Assembly (NCBI GenBank): GCA_002762985.1
Contig: PCXZ01000035.1
Location: 1-64,000 of the forward strand
Direction of reading: 5' to 3'
Length of the DNA stretch: 64,000 bases
DNA from: Candidatus Woesearchaeota archaeon CG10_big_fil_rev_8_21_14_0_10_44_13
GTDB lineage: Archaea > Nanobdellota > Nanobdellia > Woesearchaeales > UBA12501
A program made the position numbers and the translations under genes. The notes beneath the pieces were generated by a model. It was not told the DNA's origin. It worked only from the letters and a program-made list of their open reading frames with translations, and did no database searches. Numbering within the stretch: position 1 is the first letter of the stretch; each line of letters opens with the position of its first letter. Of this stretch, positions 25,732 through 34,457 are shown piece by piece.

Positions 25732-26694
25732 ATGGGAATAGGAAAAATAATCAAGGCAGGTATTGTCGTGGGCGGGCTTTGGTACATGTTTTCACAGATG
25801 CCCTCTTGCAGCACGCAGAAGAGCATCCTTCAGCCGATGCAGAGTGCGGCTGCGCTCGAGCAGAAGGTATCAGCTGAAGACGGCAGTCCAAAAGGCCATC
25901 CAACAGACCCTTCATCAGGTCCCGTTGTTCCGGAAAACAGAAGGAACAATGCAGATGGCGGCATGCCCCGATATTGCGAAGGCATTGATGCGGATTACAC
26001 AACGATGACTCCTGTGAGATTCTCAAAGAGCCTCGAGACGATTTCCGGGAACATCGGCAGCAGCATGAAAGCGAATATGGGGCAGCTGAAGAAAGTTAAA
26101 GAGGCATATTCAGAAGAGAGGATCGCAGACAGCAGGATAGTGAAATCATCTTATGCGAGGATGAGGTTTGCAGATGAGAACCTGCCTTCATTCGTTTCAG
26201 ACAGGTATAAGAGATATGAGCTGAAGAAGATGGGCGCAGGGGACCAGGGTAACACCGGGCTCGAATACAGGAGATTGGAGGCTATGGCAAGATTGTACGC
26301 TGCTTCAGAAAAAGCTCTTGATAAGCTTGCAATAGCATCAAAGATATTCGCAGAGAACACTGATACAAAAGGATTCAGGCTGTCTGAAACAGCGCTTGAC
26401 ATGCTTAATCAGGGAGGGAATGATGAGGCGGCATACCAGATAATAGATTATATGTGCGGAGGGCCGTCTCCTGAGGGGATGGGCTGGCAGAACATGGGCA
26501 GCCTTAACAGGATAAGGGATGATTACATAAAAGCCCAGAGAAGGGCAGGAAATATAACTGACATTAGCAATATTATCCTCGAGGCAGAAGGGCTCGCAGA
26601 GAAGATGAGGAAGGGTGATTTCAGTGAAGATTACCTGAAAAAGGCAGCTGAGATAGAATCCAAGGTTGAGAAGTACAGAATCAGTCCGCGATGA
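25732..26694 (+). CDS. Secreted or anchored helical protein
   Basis: About 320 residues from ATG 25732, preferred to ATG 25711 because GGTGA lies between them. N-terminal hydrophobic IIKAGIVVGGLWYMF followed by MPSC could be an uncleaved anchor or a lipoprotein leader. A low-complexity Ser/Pro linker (about 30-75) precedes a helical domain (about 80-315: RFSKSLETISGNIGSSMKAN; LARLYAA-like helices) without recognised motifs. The last 14 nt overlap the convergent ATPase gene. It has one of three palindrome-pair promoters in this window. Confidence 0.6.
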   Translation: MGIGKIIKAGIVVGGLWYMFSQMPSCSTQKSILQPMQSAAALEQKVSAEDGSPKGHPTDPSSGPVVPENRRNNADGGMPRYCEGIDADYTTMTPVRFSKSLETISGNIGSSMKANMGQLKKVKEAYSEERIADSRIVKSSYARMRFADENLPSFVSDRYKRYELKKMGAGDQGNTGLEYRRLEAMARLYAASEKALDKLAIASKIFAENTDTKGFRLSETALDMLNQGGNDEAAYQIIDYMCGGPSPEGMGWQNMGSLNRIRDDYIKAQRRAGNITDISNIILEAEGLAEKMRKGDFSEDYLKKAAEIESKVEKYRISPR

Positions 26695-29323
26695 TACTAT
26701 TTCGATGCCTTTTTATGGCCTTTGCGATCTCGCTGACAACAAGCACAGAGCAGCCGACTGCAGTGATGTACACCCAATCGATCATTGCAAGAGGCGCTGT
26801 CCTGAAATACACGCTAAATGGAGTGTATATCACAAGAAGCTGCATGCCTACTGATATGACTATCGCCCCAAAAAGGTAAAGGTTTGAGAATATCCCTACC
26901 CTGAAGAGGCTGTTGTCCATGCTCCTTGAGTTCAGGACATTGAACATCTGGAAAACCATCAGCGTGCTGAATGCGACGGTCTGCGCAACAGCAAGATTTC
27001 CATTAGGATCATACCTCTCGAACAGGAACAGGACGCCGGCCATCATCACAATCCCTATCAGCAGCATGTAAGATCCGTCCATCAGGTCCACAATCCTCTC
27101 GTTAGTCTTTCTCGGCTTCCTTTCCATCATACCTATATCAGCAGGATCAAGGCCCAATGCAAGAGCAGGCAGCCCGTCTGTGACAAGATTCACCCATAAT
27201 ATCATTATTGCGATCAATGGCAGAGGAAGTCCGATCATGATGGCGAAGAACAATGTCAGTATCTCGCCTATGTTGCTGGAAAGGAGATAGAAGATGCACT
27301 TCCTTATATTATCATAAATCGCCCTTCCTTCTTCAACAGCGCTCACTATGGAAGCGAAATTATCATCAGTCAGCACCATCTCAGAGGCTTCCCTTGCCAC
27401 ATCAGTGCCTGATACCCCCATCGCTATGCCTATGTCGGCTCTCTTGAGCGCAGGAGCATCATTCACCCCATCGCCTGTCATCGCCACAATATGCCCTTTT
27501 TTCTTCAATGCAGATATTATCTTCAGCTTGTGTTCAGGATTCACTCTTGCATATACCCCTATCTCATCAACATGGTTGTCAAGGTCCATCCTGTCCAGCT
27601 CTTCGCCAGTTATCGCTTTCCCACTGATGCCGAGCTCCTTTGCTATCGCCACTGCAGTGCCCTTATGATCACCGGTTATCATGATAACTTTTATGCCTGC
27701 CCTCATGCATTTTGCTATGGCCTCCTTTGTCTCTGCTCTCGGCGGGTCTATCATCCCCTGCAGGCCCACGAACACAAGATGCTTCTCATAATCCTCCCTC
27801 TTCCCGCTCTTGATCTCCTTGTATGCAAAACCTATGACCCTCATGGCATTGTTTGCGAAGTACTCGTTCATCTTGAGCACCTTCGTCACATCATGCTCTG
27901 CGATATTCCTTATCTTCCCGTCTATCTCTATCTGGCTGCATAGCTTTATGACCACATCAGGGGCACCTTTAACATAGCAGAATCTCTTCCCGTGGATCTC
28001 ATGCACTGTCGTCATTATCTTCCTTGCAGAATCGAACTCTATCTCATCCACCCTCCTGTTCTTGTTCTCAAGCATGCTCTTGTCAAGGCCCAGCTTTGCT
28101 GCGCTGACTATCAGCGCGCCTTCAGTGGGATCGCCTATAACACCCCATCTTCCTTCTTTTTCCTCCAGGACAGCATCATTGTTCAGTGCGCCCATCTTCA
28201 GGAGAAGCTGGAGCGTCCTCGTATGCCTTGAGAAATCCCCTTTCGGGGAATATCCCTGGCCCGTGATATCGATGACAGTCTCATCGACATATATCTTCCT
28301 CACAGTCATCTCATTGTGGGTCAATGTGCCTGTCTTGTCTGTGCAGATCACTGTCGTGCATCCGAGAGTCTCGACAGACGGCATCTTCCTTATAAGAGCA
28401 TTCCTTTTCACCATCCTCTTCACGCCCAATGCCAGCGAGATGGTGACGACAGCAGGAAGCCCTTCAGGTATCGCAGCAACTGCAAGGCTTAATGCAACTA
28501 TGAAAAAATCGATGAGGCTTTTCCTGTCAAAGAGCCCATTCCTGAATATCTCTGCTGTGAAAACAATCGTGCATACTATGATTGTTATCCATGTGAGCCA
28601 TCTCCCCATGCTCTTCAGCTGCTTCTGCAGGGGGGTCATGTAAGCGGTCGTAGCCTCTATCATATAAGCTATCCTGCCTATCTCTGTCTGCATGCCTGTA
28701 GAGGTGACTACTGCCATGCCTCTGCCGCGGGTTATTATGGTATCAGAATATACCATATTCCTCCTGTCAGCCACCCCTCTGCTGTTTTCATAATCGGCCA
28801 ATTCTTTTTTCACAGGCATCGATTCCCCTGTGAGTATGCCTTCCTGGGAATAGAGATTCACGACCTCGATAAGCCTTGCATCTGCAGGCACTTTGTCGCC
28901 TGTTTTCAGGACTATGATATCTCCCGGGACGATCCTTCCTGCATCAATCTCCCTCTCCTTGCCGTCCCTGACGACAATGGCTTTCAGGGATGCCATCCTT
29001 TTCAGGGCTTTTATCGCCTCTTCAGCCTTGTACTCCTGGACAAAGCCGACTGCCGCATTGAAGATAAGAATAACAAGTATCACGACTGAATCGACTTTCT
29101 CCCCGACAACGAACGAGATTATGGCTGCAAGTATGAGTATCCACATCAAAGGGCTCGAGAACTGGCTCAGGAATATCCTAAAGGCGCTTGTCTTGTCTTT
29201 TTCCTTAATCTCATTATAGCCGTATCCCTGAAGCCTTGAATCCGCCTCTTGGTCAGAAAGCCCCCATCCGCTTGTCTTAAGCTCCGAAAAGACATCTTTG
29301 ACAGGAGCTTTATAGTATTCCAT
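26681..29323 (-). CDS. P-type cation-transporting ATPase (P2A, Ca2+-type)
   Basis: 880 residues. Pumps a cation, by family most likely Ca2+ or Mn2+, at the cost of ATP across the cytoplasmic membrane. N-terminal cation-ATPase domain (SGWGLSDQEADSRLQGYGYN), actuator loop ILTGESMPV near residue 165, phosphorylation site CTDKTGTLTHNEMT near 329, hinge TGDGVNDAPALKRADIGIAM near 616, and paired helices FVGEKVDSVVILVI, VALSLAVAAIPEGLPAVVTI and MILWVNLVTDGLPALALGLD in membrane segments 4 and 6. PEGLP and NLVTDGLPALALG fit Ca2+ pumps rather than heavy-metal pumps. Full length; no fused N-terminal metal domain. Confidence 0.93.
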   Translation of the reverse strand: MEYYKAPVKDVFSELKTSGWGLSDQEADSRLQGYGYNEIKEKDKTSAFRIFLSQFSSPLMWILILAAIISFVVGEKVDSVVILVILIFNAAVGFVQEYKAEEAIKALKRMASLKAIVVRDGKEREIDAGRIVPGDIIVLKTGDKVPADARLIEVVNLYSQEGILTGESMPVKKELADYENSRGVADRRNMVYSDTIITRGRGMAVVTSTGMQTEIGRIAYMIEATTAYMTPLQKQLKSMGRWLTWITIIVCTIVFTAEIFRNGLFDRKSLIDFFIVALSLAVAAIPEGLPAVVTISLALGVKRMVKRNALIRKMPSVETLGCTTVICTDKTGTLTHNEMTVRKIYVDETVIDITGQGYSPKGDFSRHTRTLQLLLKMGALNNDAVLEEKEGRWGVIGDPTEGALIVSAAKLGLDKSMLENKNRRVDEIEFDSARKIMTTVHEIHGKRFCYVKGAPDVVIKLCSQIEIDGKIRNIAEHDVTKVLKMNEYFANNAMRVIGFAYKEIKSGKREDYEKHLVFVGLQGMIDPPRAETKEAIAKCMRAGIKVIMITGDHKGTAVAIAKELGISGKAITGEELDRMDLDNHVDEIGVYARVNPEHKLKIISALKKKGHIVAMTGDGVNDAPALKRADIGIAMGVSGTDVAREASEMVLTDDNFASIVSAVEEGRAIYDNIRKCIFYLLSSNIGEILTLFFAIMIGLPLPLIAIMILWVNLVTDGLPALALGLDPADIGMMERKPRKTNERIVDLMDGSYMLLIGIVMMAGVLFLFERYDPNGNLAVAQTVAFSTLMVFQMFNVLNSRSMDNSLFRVGIFSNLYLFGAIVISVGMQLLVIYTPFSVYFRTAPLAMIDWVYITAVGCSVLVVSEIAKAIKRHRNSIIAD

Positions 29324-29437
29324 CTAAGGCACCTCTTTTTTACCCGGGTTTTTAATGATCATTAATTTTATGGGGGTTTGTATTCTAATTATAAATAACT
29401 TATTATCCTATGTTGTTCTTATTCTTATTTAGGTTTT

Positions 29438-29749
29438 TCAGTCGCCATGGTCAAGGGTATATTCTGCCCTCTTCTTGAGGAGGGCATCATCGATCTTCTT
29501 CTCGAGCTTCTCTTTCTCCCTTTTCCTCCTGTATCCTTCTGCAAGCATGAGGACGATGATCAGCCCGAATATGATATATAAAAATCTCTGCCTGAATATG
29601 GCTCCGAGGGCTGCAGCGAGGAACATTATGAAGAGCAGAAGCTCTATCGCGTCAGCAACAGGCATCTTCAGGACCCTTGTCTCGGGATTGAAATGCCTGA
29701 GGTCCGGTAATCTGTAATTCTTAATCCTCTCTAAGCTGTCTAATCTCAT
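29438..29749 (-). CDS. Small membrane protein
   Basis: 103 residues with two hydrophobic stretches (AIELLLFIMFLAAALGAIF and FLYIIFGLIIVLMLAEGY) and a Lys/Arg-rich helical tail (RRKREKEKLEKKIDDALLKK). The N-terminus is cytoplasmic by the positive-inside rule. Same strand as the upstream lipoprotein. No family recognised. Confidence 0.65.
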   Translation of the reverse strand: MRLDSLERIKNYRLPDLRHFNPETRVLKMPVADAIELLLFIMFLAAALGAIFRQRFLYIIFGLIIVLMLAEGYRRKREKEKLEKKIDDALLKKRAEYTLDHGD

Positions 29750-29811
29750 CGGGGCTCATCTCATTATGTTTTCGGGATTAAGCGGGATAACATATCATCT
29801 ATGCATCATCC

Positions 29812-30405
29812 TTATCCGCAGTCATTTATGTCATTCTCCTCTATGCCTTTTTCAGAGCACATAGCCTCTTCTCCGTCATCGGACAGCACAGGTACGACCC
29901 TTATTCCCTCAAGTTCCCCGTATCTCTGGCTGTCATACCTTATGATCTGCCTTGACATAGAGCCTATGCCTATCGCGCTTCTCATATTCACGACGACCTC
30001 GTCACTGTCCTTGCCTTTCACATAAAGGTCGAATCCGCTGAGTTCGATCTCGCCGTCATTGATGAGCACAATGCTCACTGAGTTCCTGTAGATGCAGACA
30101 TCCTTCCTGCCGTCCGTCTCAAAGAAGCTCAGGCTCGCTTTGCTGCATTCGGGGCTCATCACGGCTTTTCCGACAATCTTTGAGATCACATTTGTCGTGT
30201 CTTCGCTTCCTGCAGTATCTCCTGCAGGGGCATCAGCAGCTTCCTTGCTGCCCACAACATCTGCGGAAATGCTGTCAGGTCCGCTTTTTGCAGTATTCTC
30301 CCCTACTTCCACCTTCTTGCAGCTAGTCAATATCGTCGCTGTCAAAATCAGGCTCATGCATGCCAGAAGCAGAGCCAGCCGTCTTGTTCTTTTCCTTTTT
30401 TGCAT
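29812..30405 (-). CDS. Lipoprotein, archaeal surface type
   Basis: 197 residues. Basic N-terminus and hydrophobic core (LALLLACMSLILTATILTSC) end in a lipobox LTSC; a Ser/Ala/Gly/Asp linker follows (about 35-70). The C-terminal domain (VCIYRNSVSIVLINDGEIEL, SGFDLYVKGKDSDEVVV) reads as an Ig-like beta sandwich with an IVLIN.G pattern seen in secreted archaeal proteins and archaellin-like domains. The start overlaps the end of the zinc-binding-type gene upstream by 83 nt; a later Met (30357) would shorten the overlap but remove the basic region. Confidence 0.65.
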   Translation of the reverse strand: MQKRKRTRRLALLLACMSLILTATILTSCKKVEVGENTAKSGPDSISADVVGSKEAADAPAGDTAGSEDTTNVISKIVGKAVMSPECSKASLSFFETDGRKDVCIYRNSVSIVLINDGEIELSGFDLYVKGKDSDEVVVNMRSAIGIGSMSRQIIRYDSQRYGELEGIRVVPVLSDDGEEAMCSEKGIEENDINDCG

Positions 30406-30709
30406 TTTTCCAGTCCCTCCTCAGATCTTTTAAATTCTTCAGGAAATATTCCATGCAGTCCAATGCGCAGAATGTCGCTTTCTTCTTCAGGTCCTCTGGC
30501 CCGAATATCAGCGTGAAATTGCTCGTGCTGTACGGGTCGATCTTCGCATTGCATATCGAGCAGTACACATTGTGCTTCTTCAGCTCCTCCTTTATCTTCT
30601 GGGTAAGGACCTGGTTTATCTCCATACCTCCTTTATCTATATCCCTCTTCATATTGACAAGCTCATTGAAATCTATCATCTCAACGACTTCTGTAAACCT
30701 TTTCTTCAT
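30323..30709 (-). CDS. Small zinc-binding-type protein
   Basis: 128 residues. YCSICNAKID and FCALDCMEYF supply two C-x-x-C/C-x3-C pairs, a probable treble-clef or rubredoxin-like zinc site; the remainder is helical with an acidic tail (DFDSDDID). GGTGA stands before ATG 30709. The gene overlaps the following lipoprotein. No enzyme motif. A transcription- or translation-associated role is possible but unsupported. Confidence 0.65.
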   Translation of the reverse strand: MKKRFTEVVEMIDFNELVNMKRDIDKGGMEINQVLTQKIKEELKKHNVYCSICNAKIDPYSTSNFTLIFGPEDLKKKATFCALDCMEYFLKNLKDLRRDWKNAKKEKNKTAGSASGMHEPDFDSDDID

Positions 30710-30780
30710 TTTTTCACCTCATCTCCCTGTTTTTTAATGTTTTTCTCCGATGATATCTCCTTATCATCCCTTCAAATCGC

Positions 30781-32055
30781 CTAAAAAGTGATCTTATCAC
30801 CGATCTTAGGAGCATAAGACCTTATGTCCACTATGTCTGCCCACTCATGCAATGCATTTATCGCTCCAGGGTCGCCGTGGTTGAAGACCAATTTTCCAGG
30901 ATTGACTCCCTTGATGAGCTTTTTCAGGTCATTCTGGCCTGCATGGGCAGAAAAATCAAACTGCTTGTAGTTTGCGCTGATCTTGGTCTTCCAGCCATCT
31001 ATGAAGACAGAGCCTGTCTCGAGCAGCATCCTTCCGTTAGTGTGCTCGCCCTGGTATCCAGTGAGGAGTATGCTGTTTCTCGGATCAGTCCCCAGCTTAC
31101 TGAGATAATCCATGACCGGGCCGCCTGTGACCATCCCTGATGTCGTTACGAATATGCCCTGCTTGTTTGCGATGTTCTTCCTCTGTATGCTGCCTTTGAC
31201 AAACCTCACCTTCTCGTAAGCATCCCTGAGCTCTGCCGCGTTCTTGATGGATTTCGGGTAGTTGAGCAGCAGCTCTGTGGCTTCTTTCGCCATGCCGTCA
31301 AGATAGACAGGGACGCCGAGGTTCTCCTTGCTCAGGAGAAGCATTATCTCCTGGGCCCTGCCGACTGCGAACACAGGGACGAGCACAGAGCCGCCTTTCT
31401 CTATGGTCTCTTCTGCCTCGTTCAGGAATTCCTTCTCTGTATTCTGCCTCGGGGGATGCTCCCTGTCGCCATAAGTGGCCTCTGTTATGAGCACATCGAC
31501 ATCTTTGGGATAGTCTGTCTCTGCCCCGTTCAGCAACCTTGTCTCATTCGTGTTTATGTCCCCTGTATAAAGGATCCTTTTCCCGTCAACCTGGACATGG
31601 ATGTATGATGAGCCGGGGATATGGCCTGCGTCAAAATATTCGAACTTCGCTTTCCCTATGCTCCCTTCATCATCTATCTTTATCCTCCTTGTGAAGCTGA
31701 GGGCCTTCTCTATATTCTCCTCTTCATAGCCGAGAGGCTGATGCTTCAGCCTGCCTATCTTGAAAGCGTCTGCGAGAAGTATCTTCGTCAATGCTTTTGT
31801 CGGCGAAGTCGCGAATATGGGGCATTTCATCCCGTTATGGTCTAGCAGAGGAAGGTATCCCGTATGGTCCAGGTGCGCATGGCTCACGAACACTGCGCTT
31901 ATTCCCGAGGGATTCTCCACAGTGAGGGGGAATTCTGTCCCTGTCTCGCTCAGTTTTATCCCTGCATCAAGGAGGAATCTCGTGCTGTCGTCTGTGACAA
32001 GCTCTATGCAGCTCCTTCCGACCTCATTTGCTGCGCCATGGACTATGAGTTTCAT
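30781..32055 (-). CDS. Beta-CASP metallo-beta-lactamase ribonuclease
   Basis: 424 residues. Metallo-beta-lactamase motifs: SHAHLDHTGYLP (motif 2, near residue 58), DAGHIPGSSY (motif 3), YTGDIN (motif 4); beta-CASP motifs A-C: ITEATYG, FVTTSGM (with GGPVMDYL) and FSAHAGQ/FNHGD. This is the CPSF73/aCPSF2/RNase J-like RNA processing family. No N-terminal KH domains, so it is not aCPSF1; aCPSF2 or aRNase J is likely. It follows an AbrB-like small protein by 1 nt in the same transcript. Confidence 0.9.
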   Translation of the reverse strand: MKLIVHGAANEVGRSCIELVTDDSTRFLLDAGIKLSETGTEFPLTVENPSGISAVFVSHAHLDHTGYLPLLDHNGMKCPIFATSPTKALTKILLADAFKIGRLKHQPLGYEEENIEKALSFTRRIKIDDEGSIGKAKFEYFDAGHIPGSSYIHVQVDGKRILYTGDINTNETRLLNGAETDYPKDVDVLITEATYGDREHPPRQNTEKEFLNEAEETIEKGGSVLVPVFAVGRAQEIMLLLSKENLGVPVYLDGMAKEATELLLNYPKSIKNAAELRDAYEKVRFVKGSIQRKNIANKQGIFVTTSGMVTGGPVMDYLSKLGTDPRNSILLTGYQGEHTNGRMLLETGSVFIDGWKTKISANYKQFDFSAHAGQNDLKKLIKGVNPGKLVFNHGDPGAINALHEWADIVDIRSYAPKIGDKITF

Positions 32056-32056
32056 T

Positions 32057-32248
32057 TTACCGGCTTTTGCCTCCTTTCTGTTCTTTCTTCATCGCTTCGA
32101 ATTCGACATACCACCTGTTCTGCTTCTGGTCGAACATGAAGACAACATTGTGCCTCTTTGAGATGTCCAAAGCGAATAGAAGGGGCATGGGGATCGTAGT
32201 CTCATAGCTAGAACCCCTTTTGTACAATTTTCTCCTTATCTCAGCCAT
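32057..32248 (-). CDS. AbrB-fold small protein
   Basis: 63 residues. RGSSYETTIPMPLLFALDIS followed by HNVVFMFD and WYVEFE resembles the swapped-hairpin AbrB fold, followed by a basic tail. Stop and RNase start are one base apart, so it is the first gene of a two-gene transcript. It may regulate its own operon. No toxin is adjacent, so it is not an ordinary antitoxin. Confidence 0.65.
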   Translation of the reverse strand: MAEIRRKLYKRGSSYETTIPMPLLFALDISKRHNVVFMFDQKQNRWYVEFEAMKKEQKGGKSR

Positions 32249-32602
32249 TTTATACCTTTTTTCTGTATTGATGTCGGTGCAGTTTGCGGTATTTCGGAGA
32301 TGCCAAACATTAAGCCAAACTTTGTGAGAGTGATCTGATAAAATACTTATTTTTTAACTTATTTATATATTAGTTTATATAATCTTTTTCTTACTTAAAT
32401 ATATACTTATATTTAAAGGTTTCGGTTCTGTCTAATCTTCGGCTGTTGCTTTGAGGGTGACGCAGAACGAGTGGCGCATTGAGGGTGACACATGAGGGGT
32501 GAGGCATTGGTTAATACTCGTCTGTTACATATAGGCTGGTAATGGCTCGGCTGATAGGATTTTTTCGTTAATTTATTAAATATCAGCCTTTTCTATGGTT
32601 TT
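32249..32602. other. A+T-rich intergenic region with short repeats
   Basis: 354 bp without a recognisable gene. The left part is extremely A+T-rich (32340-32415, several TATA-like words). A more G-rich part carries TTGAGGGTGACGCA near 32451 and again TTGAGGGTGACACA near 32479, then GAGGGGTGAGG. The P-loop gene that follows has its own leader. Nothing coding is visible. Confidence 0.4.
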
Positions 32603-32977
32603 ATGAAGACTATAGTTGTTATAAGGGGCAAAAGCAATACTGGAAAGACAACAACCATAAAGAGAGCATTGAAGGAGATATTTGGTATTGAAATCTATAA
32701 TCCAAATAAGGATATTGCATTGTTATTCAAGCATAAAGATAAAATGATTGCTATAATTTCAATGGGGGATGTATTATACAAAATAGAGGAATATTTTGAT
32801 AAGATGGAAGAAAAATTTGATATGATGATTTGTGCTTGCAGGACTAAAGGAGATACTATTACCTTCTTCGAAGAAAAGAAAAATATGTATAATATGGAGT
32901 TTATAGATAAGGTAGAAAACAATGAAGAAGAAGCTATCTCTAAAATAAAAAAAGTTTTAGAGACTTTTTTTAAGTAG
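32603..32977 (+). CDS. Small P-loop NTPase-like protein
   Basis: 124 residues, starting MKTIVVIRGKSNTGKTTTIK: a clean Walker A (GKSNTGKTT). The rest (MIAIISMGDVLYKIEEYFDK; MMICACRTKGDT) has a possible Walker B-like strand at FDMMICA. Very A+T-rich compared with nearby genes, and isolated in its strand context, both signs of acquisition. Small ATP-binding proteins of this type have no assigned function. Confidence 0.7.
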   Translation: MKTIVVIRGKSNTGKTTTIKRALKEIFGIEIYNPNKDIALLFKHKDKMIAIISMGDVLYKIEEYFDKMEEKFDMMICACRTKGDTITFFEEKKNMYNMEFIDKVENNEEEAISKIKKVLETFFK

Positions 32978-33072
32978 TTCTTCCCATCTGTTACTTTCTT
33001 GTATCCCTGCCAAACAAGAAACCTTTTTATACCCCTAAGAATAAACCCTTTCAGGGGTGCTGGAGTCATGTC

Positions 33073-33720
33073 ATGTCAGGAAAGAGCCTTTTTTGGAAAG
33101 CAGTGTTCGCAGCAGGGATCACTGCGGGCATATTGACCTTGAATTCATGCAAGCAGAGCAGCGGCAAATCCCTTGAGGAGATGACAGATGCCCCCTCTTC
33201 TATGCCCGCTGTGCATCATCAATCTTCTTCTTCAGGATACAACTCAGGAGAGGTTGTCGAAGGGGAATATCAGATTGTTGTAAGCTTAACCCGCCTTAAG
33301 ATGTATGTTCTCATGAATGATTCCATCGTGAAGGAGTTTCCAGTCACAGTCGGGGCATTTGAGACGCCTACCCCCAAAGGAGAGTATTTCATCGAAGGCA
33401 AGGTGAAGGATCCTGAATGGCACATCCCCAAGAAAGTGCGCAAGCACTGGAAGGATTATCCTTCCAGGAAAGTGCCTGGATCGGATCCGAGAAATCCAAT
33501 ACAGCATTACTGGATTGAATTGAGGGGAATGGATAATCCCGGAAAAAAGGTATCTTTCGGGATCCATGGCACAAACAAGCCGGAATCAATCCCTGACTGG
33601 GCATCCATGGGCTGCATAAGGATGACAGATGAAGGAATATCCTACATTGTTGATAAAGTGCCTGTCGGGTCAAGGGTGAGCATAAGGCAGAATTTCCTGC
33701 AAGAGACAGATTACAGGTAA
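33073..33720 (+). CDS. L,D-transpeptidase (YkuD) lipoprotein-like
   Basis: 215 residues. N-terminal hydrophobic FAAGITAGILTLNSC may be a lipoprotein leader (LNSC). YkuD domain about 60-205: YQIVVSLTRLKMYVLMNDSI, PVTVGAFETPTPKGEYFI, HYWIELRG and the catalytic IHGTNKPESIPDWASMGCIR (nucleophilic Cys, motif H-G-T...S-x-G-C-I-R). In bacteria this fold makes 3-3 crosslinks in peptidoglycan. TATA (CTTTTTATACC) gives an archaeal promoter. Its substrate in a probably peptidoglycan-free archaeon is unknown. Confidence 0.88.
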   Translation: MSGKSLFWKAVFAAGITAGILTLNSCKQSSGKSLEEMTDAPSSMPAVHHQSSSSGYNSGEVVEGEYQIVVSLTRLKMYVLMNDSIVKEFPVTVGAFETPTPKGEYFIEGKVKDPEWHIPKKVRKHWKDYPSRKVPGSDPRNPIQHYWIELRGMDNPGKKVSFGIHGTNKPESIPDWASMGCIRMTDEGISYIVDKVPVGSRVSIRQNFLQETDYR

Positions 33721-33735
33721 TCCGATCACACTAAA

Positions 33736-34419
33736 ATGTCAAACGGACAGAAAAAGTTCATAACACGCGGGGAATTCATCTTTCTGTCATTTTCTTCTGC
33801 AGTTGGATTCTTCACCGGAGTAGGGATTGCAGTCCTGAAAGACAGGAGAGAGGATCAAGAAGAGTCTATTGCAGAAAGCCTCGAATCCGCAGTTTCAGAC
33901 GCAGCTTCAACACCGGAGACAAGCGCAGGCACAATACCACGGGATGAAAGAATTACTGATGATTACATAATTGTTGTTGGCTTGCAGCAGCTTACAATGT
34001 ATGTCTTTAAAGGCGGCGCAAACATACGGCAGTTTCCTGTCTCTGTAGGCGCTTCACGGACCCCAACCCCCCCAGGTGAGTATTTTATCAAAGGAAAAGT
34101 AAGGAATCCGTCATGGCATTTCCCTAAACGAAGATTGGATCTTCTCGAGGATTATCCAAAAGGACATGTCCCTTCAAGGGATCCGCGCAATCCAATCAGG
34201 CATTATTGGATAGAGCTAAGAAGAGTTGAAAAGCCGGATAAGAACATCCCCATAGGGATACATGGGACAAATATGTCCAAAAGCATCCCTGGCAGGAATT
34301 CACAGGGCTGCATAAGGATGAACAAAGAGGGCATATATTATGTCGCAAAAAATATCCCCCTCTACACAAGACTGGATATAATCGAGGATGTGAGCATTGA
34401 CAAATACCTTAAGGATTAG
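33736..34419 (+). CDS. Second L,D-transpeptidase (YkuD), membrane anchored
   Basis: 227 residues. N-terminal hydrophobic FIFLSFSSAVGFFTGVGIAV anchor, then a linker and YkuD domain: YIIVVGLQQLTMYVFKGGAN, PVSVGASRTPTPPGEYFIKG, HYWIELRR, IPIGIHGTNMSKSIPG and catalytic SQGCIRMNKEGIYYV. Closely related to the upstream protein, including DPRNPI.HYWIEL in both; the pair is a tandem duplication 15 nt apart. Retention of catalytic His and Cys in both suggests two active enzymes. Confidence 0.88.
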   Translation: MSNGQKKFITRGEFIFLSFSSAVGFFTGVGIAVLKDRREDQEESIAESLESAVSDAASTPETSAGTIPRDERITDDYIIVVGLQQLTMYVFKGGANIRQFPVSVGASRTPTPPGEYFIKGKVRNPSWHFPKRRLDLLEDYPKGHVPSRDPRNPIRHYWIELRRVEKPDKNIPIGIHGTNMSKSIPGRNSQGCIRMNKEGIYYVAKNIPLYTRLDIIEDVSIDKYLKD

Positions 34420-34457
34420 CCCATACATTAATAAATAATATCTGATTTTTCATGCAT

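Noticed and set aside
33073-34419. Bacterial contamination or chimera at the L,D-transpeptidases
   Set aside because: The genes have archaeal TATA promoters and codon use like the adjoining archaeal dtd2, and no break is visible.
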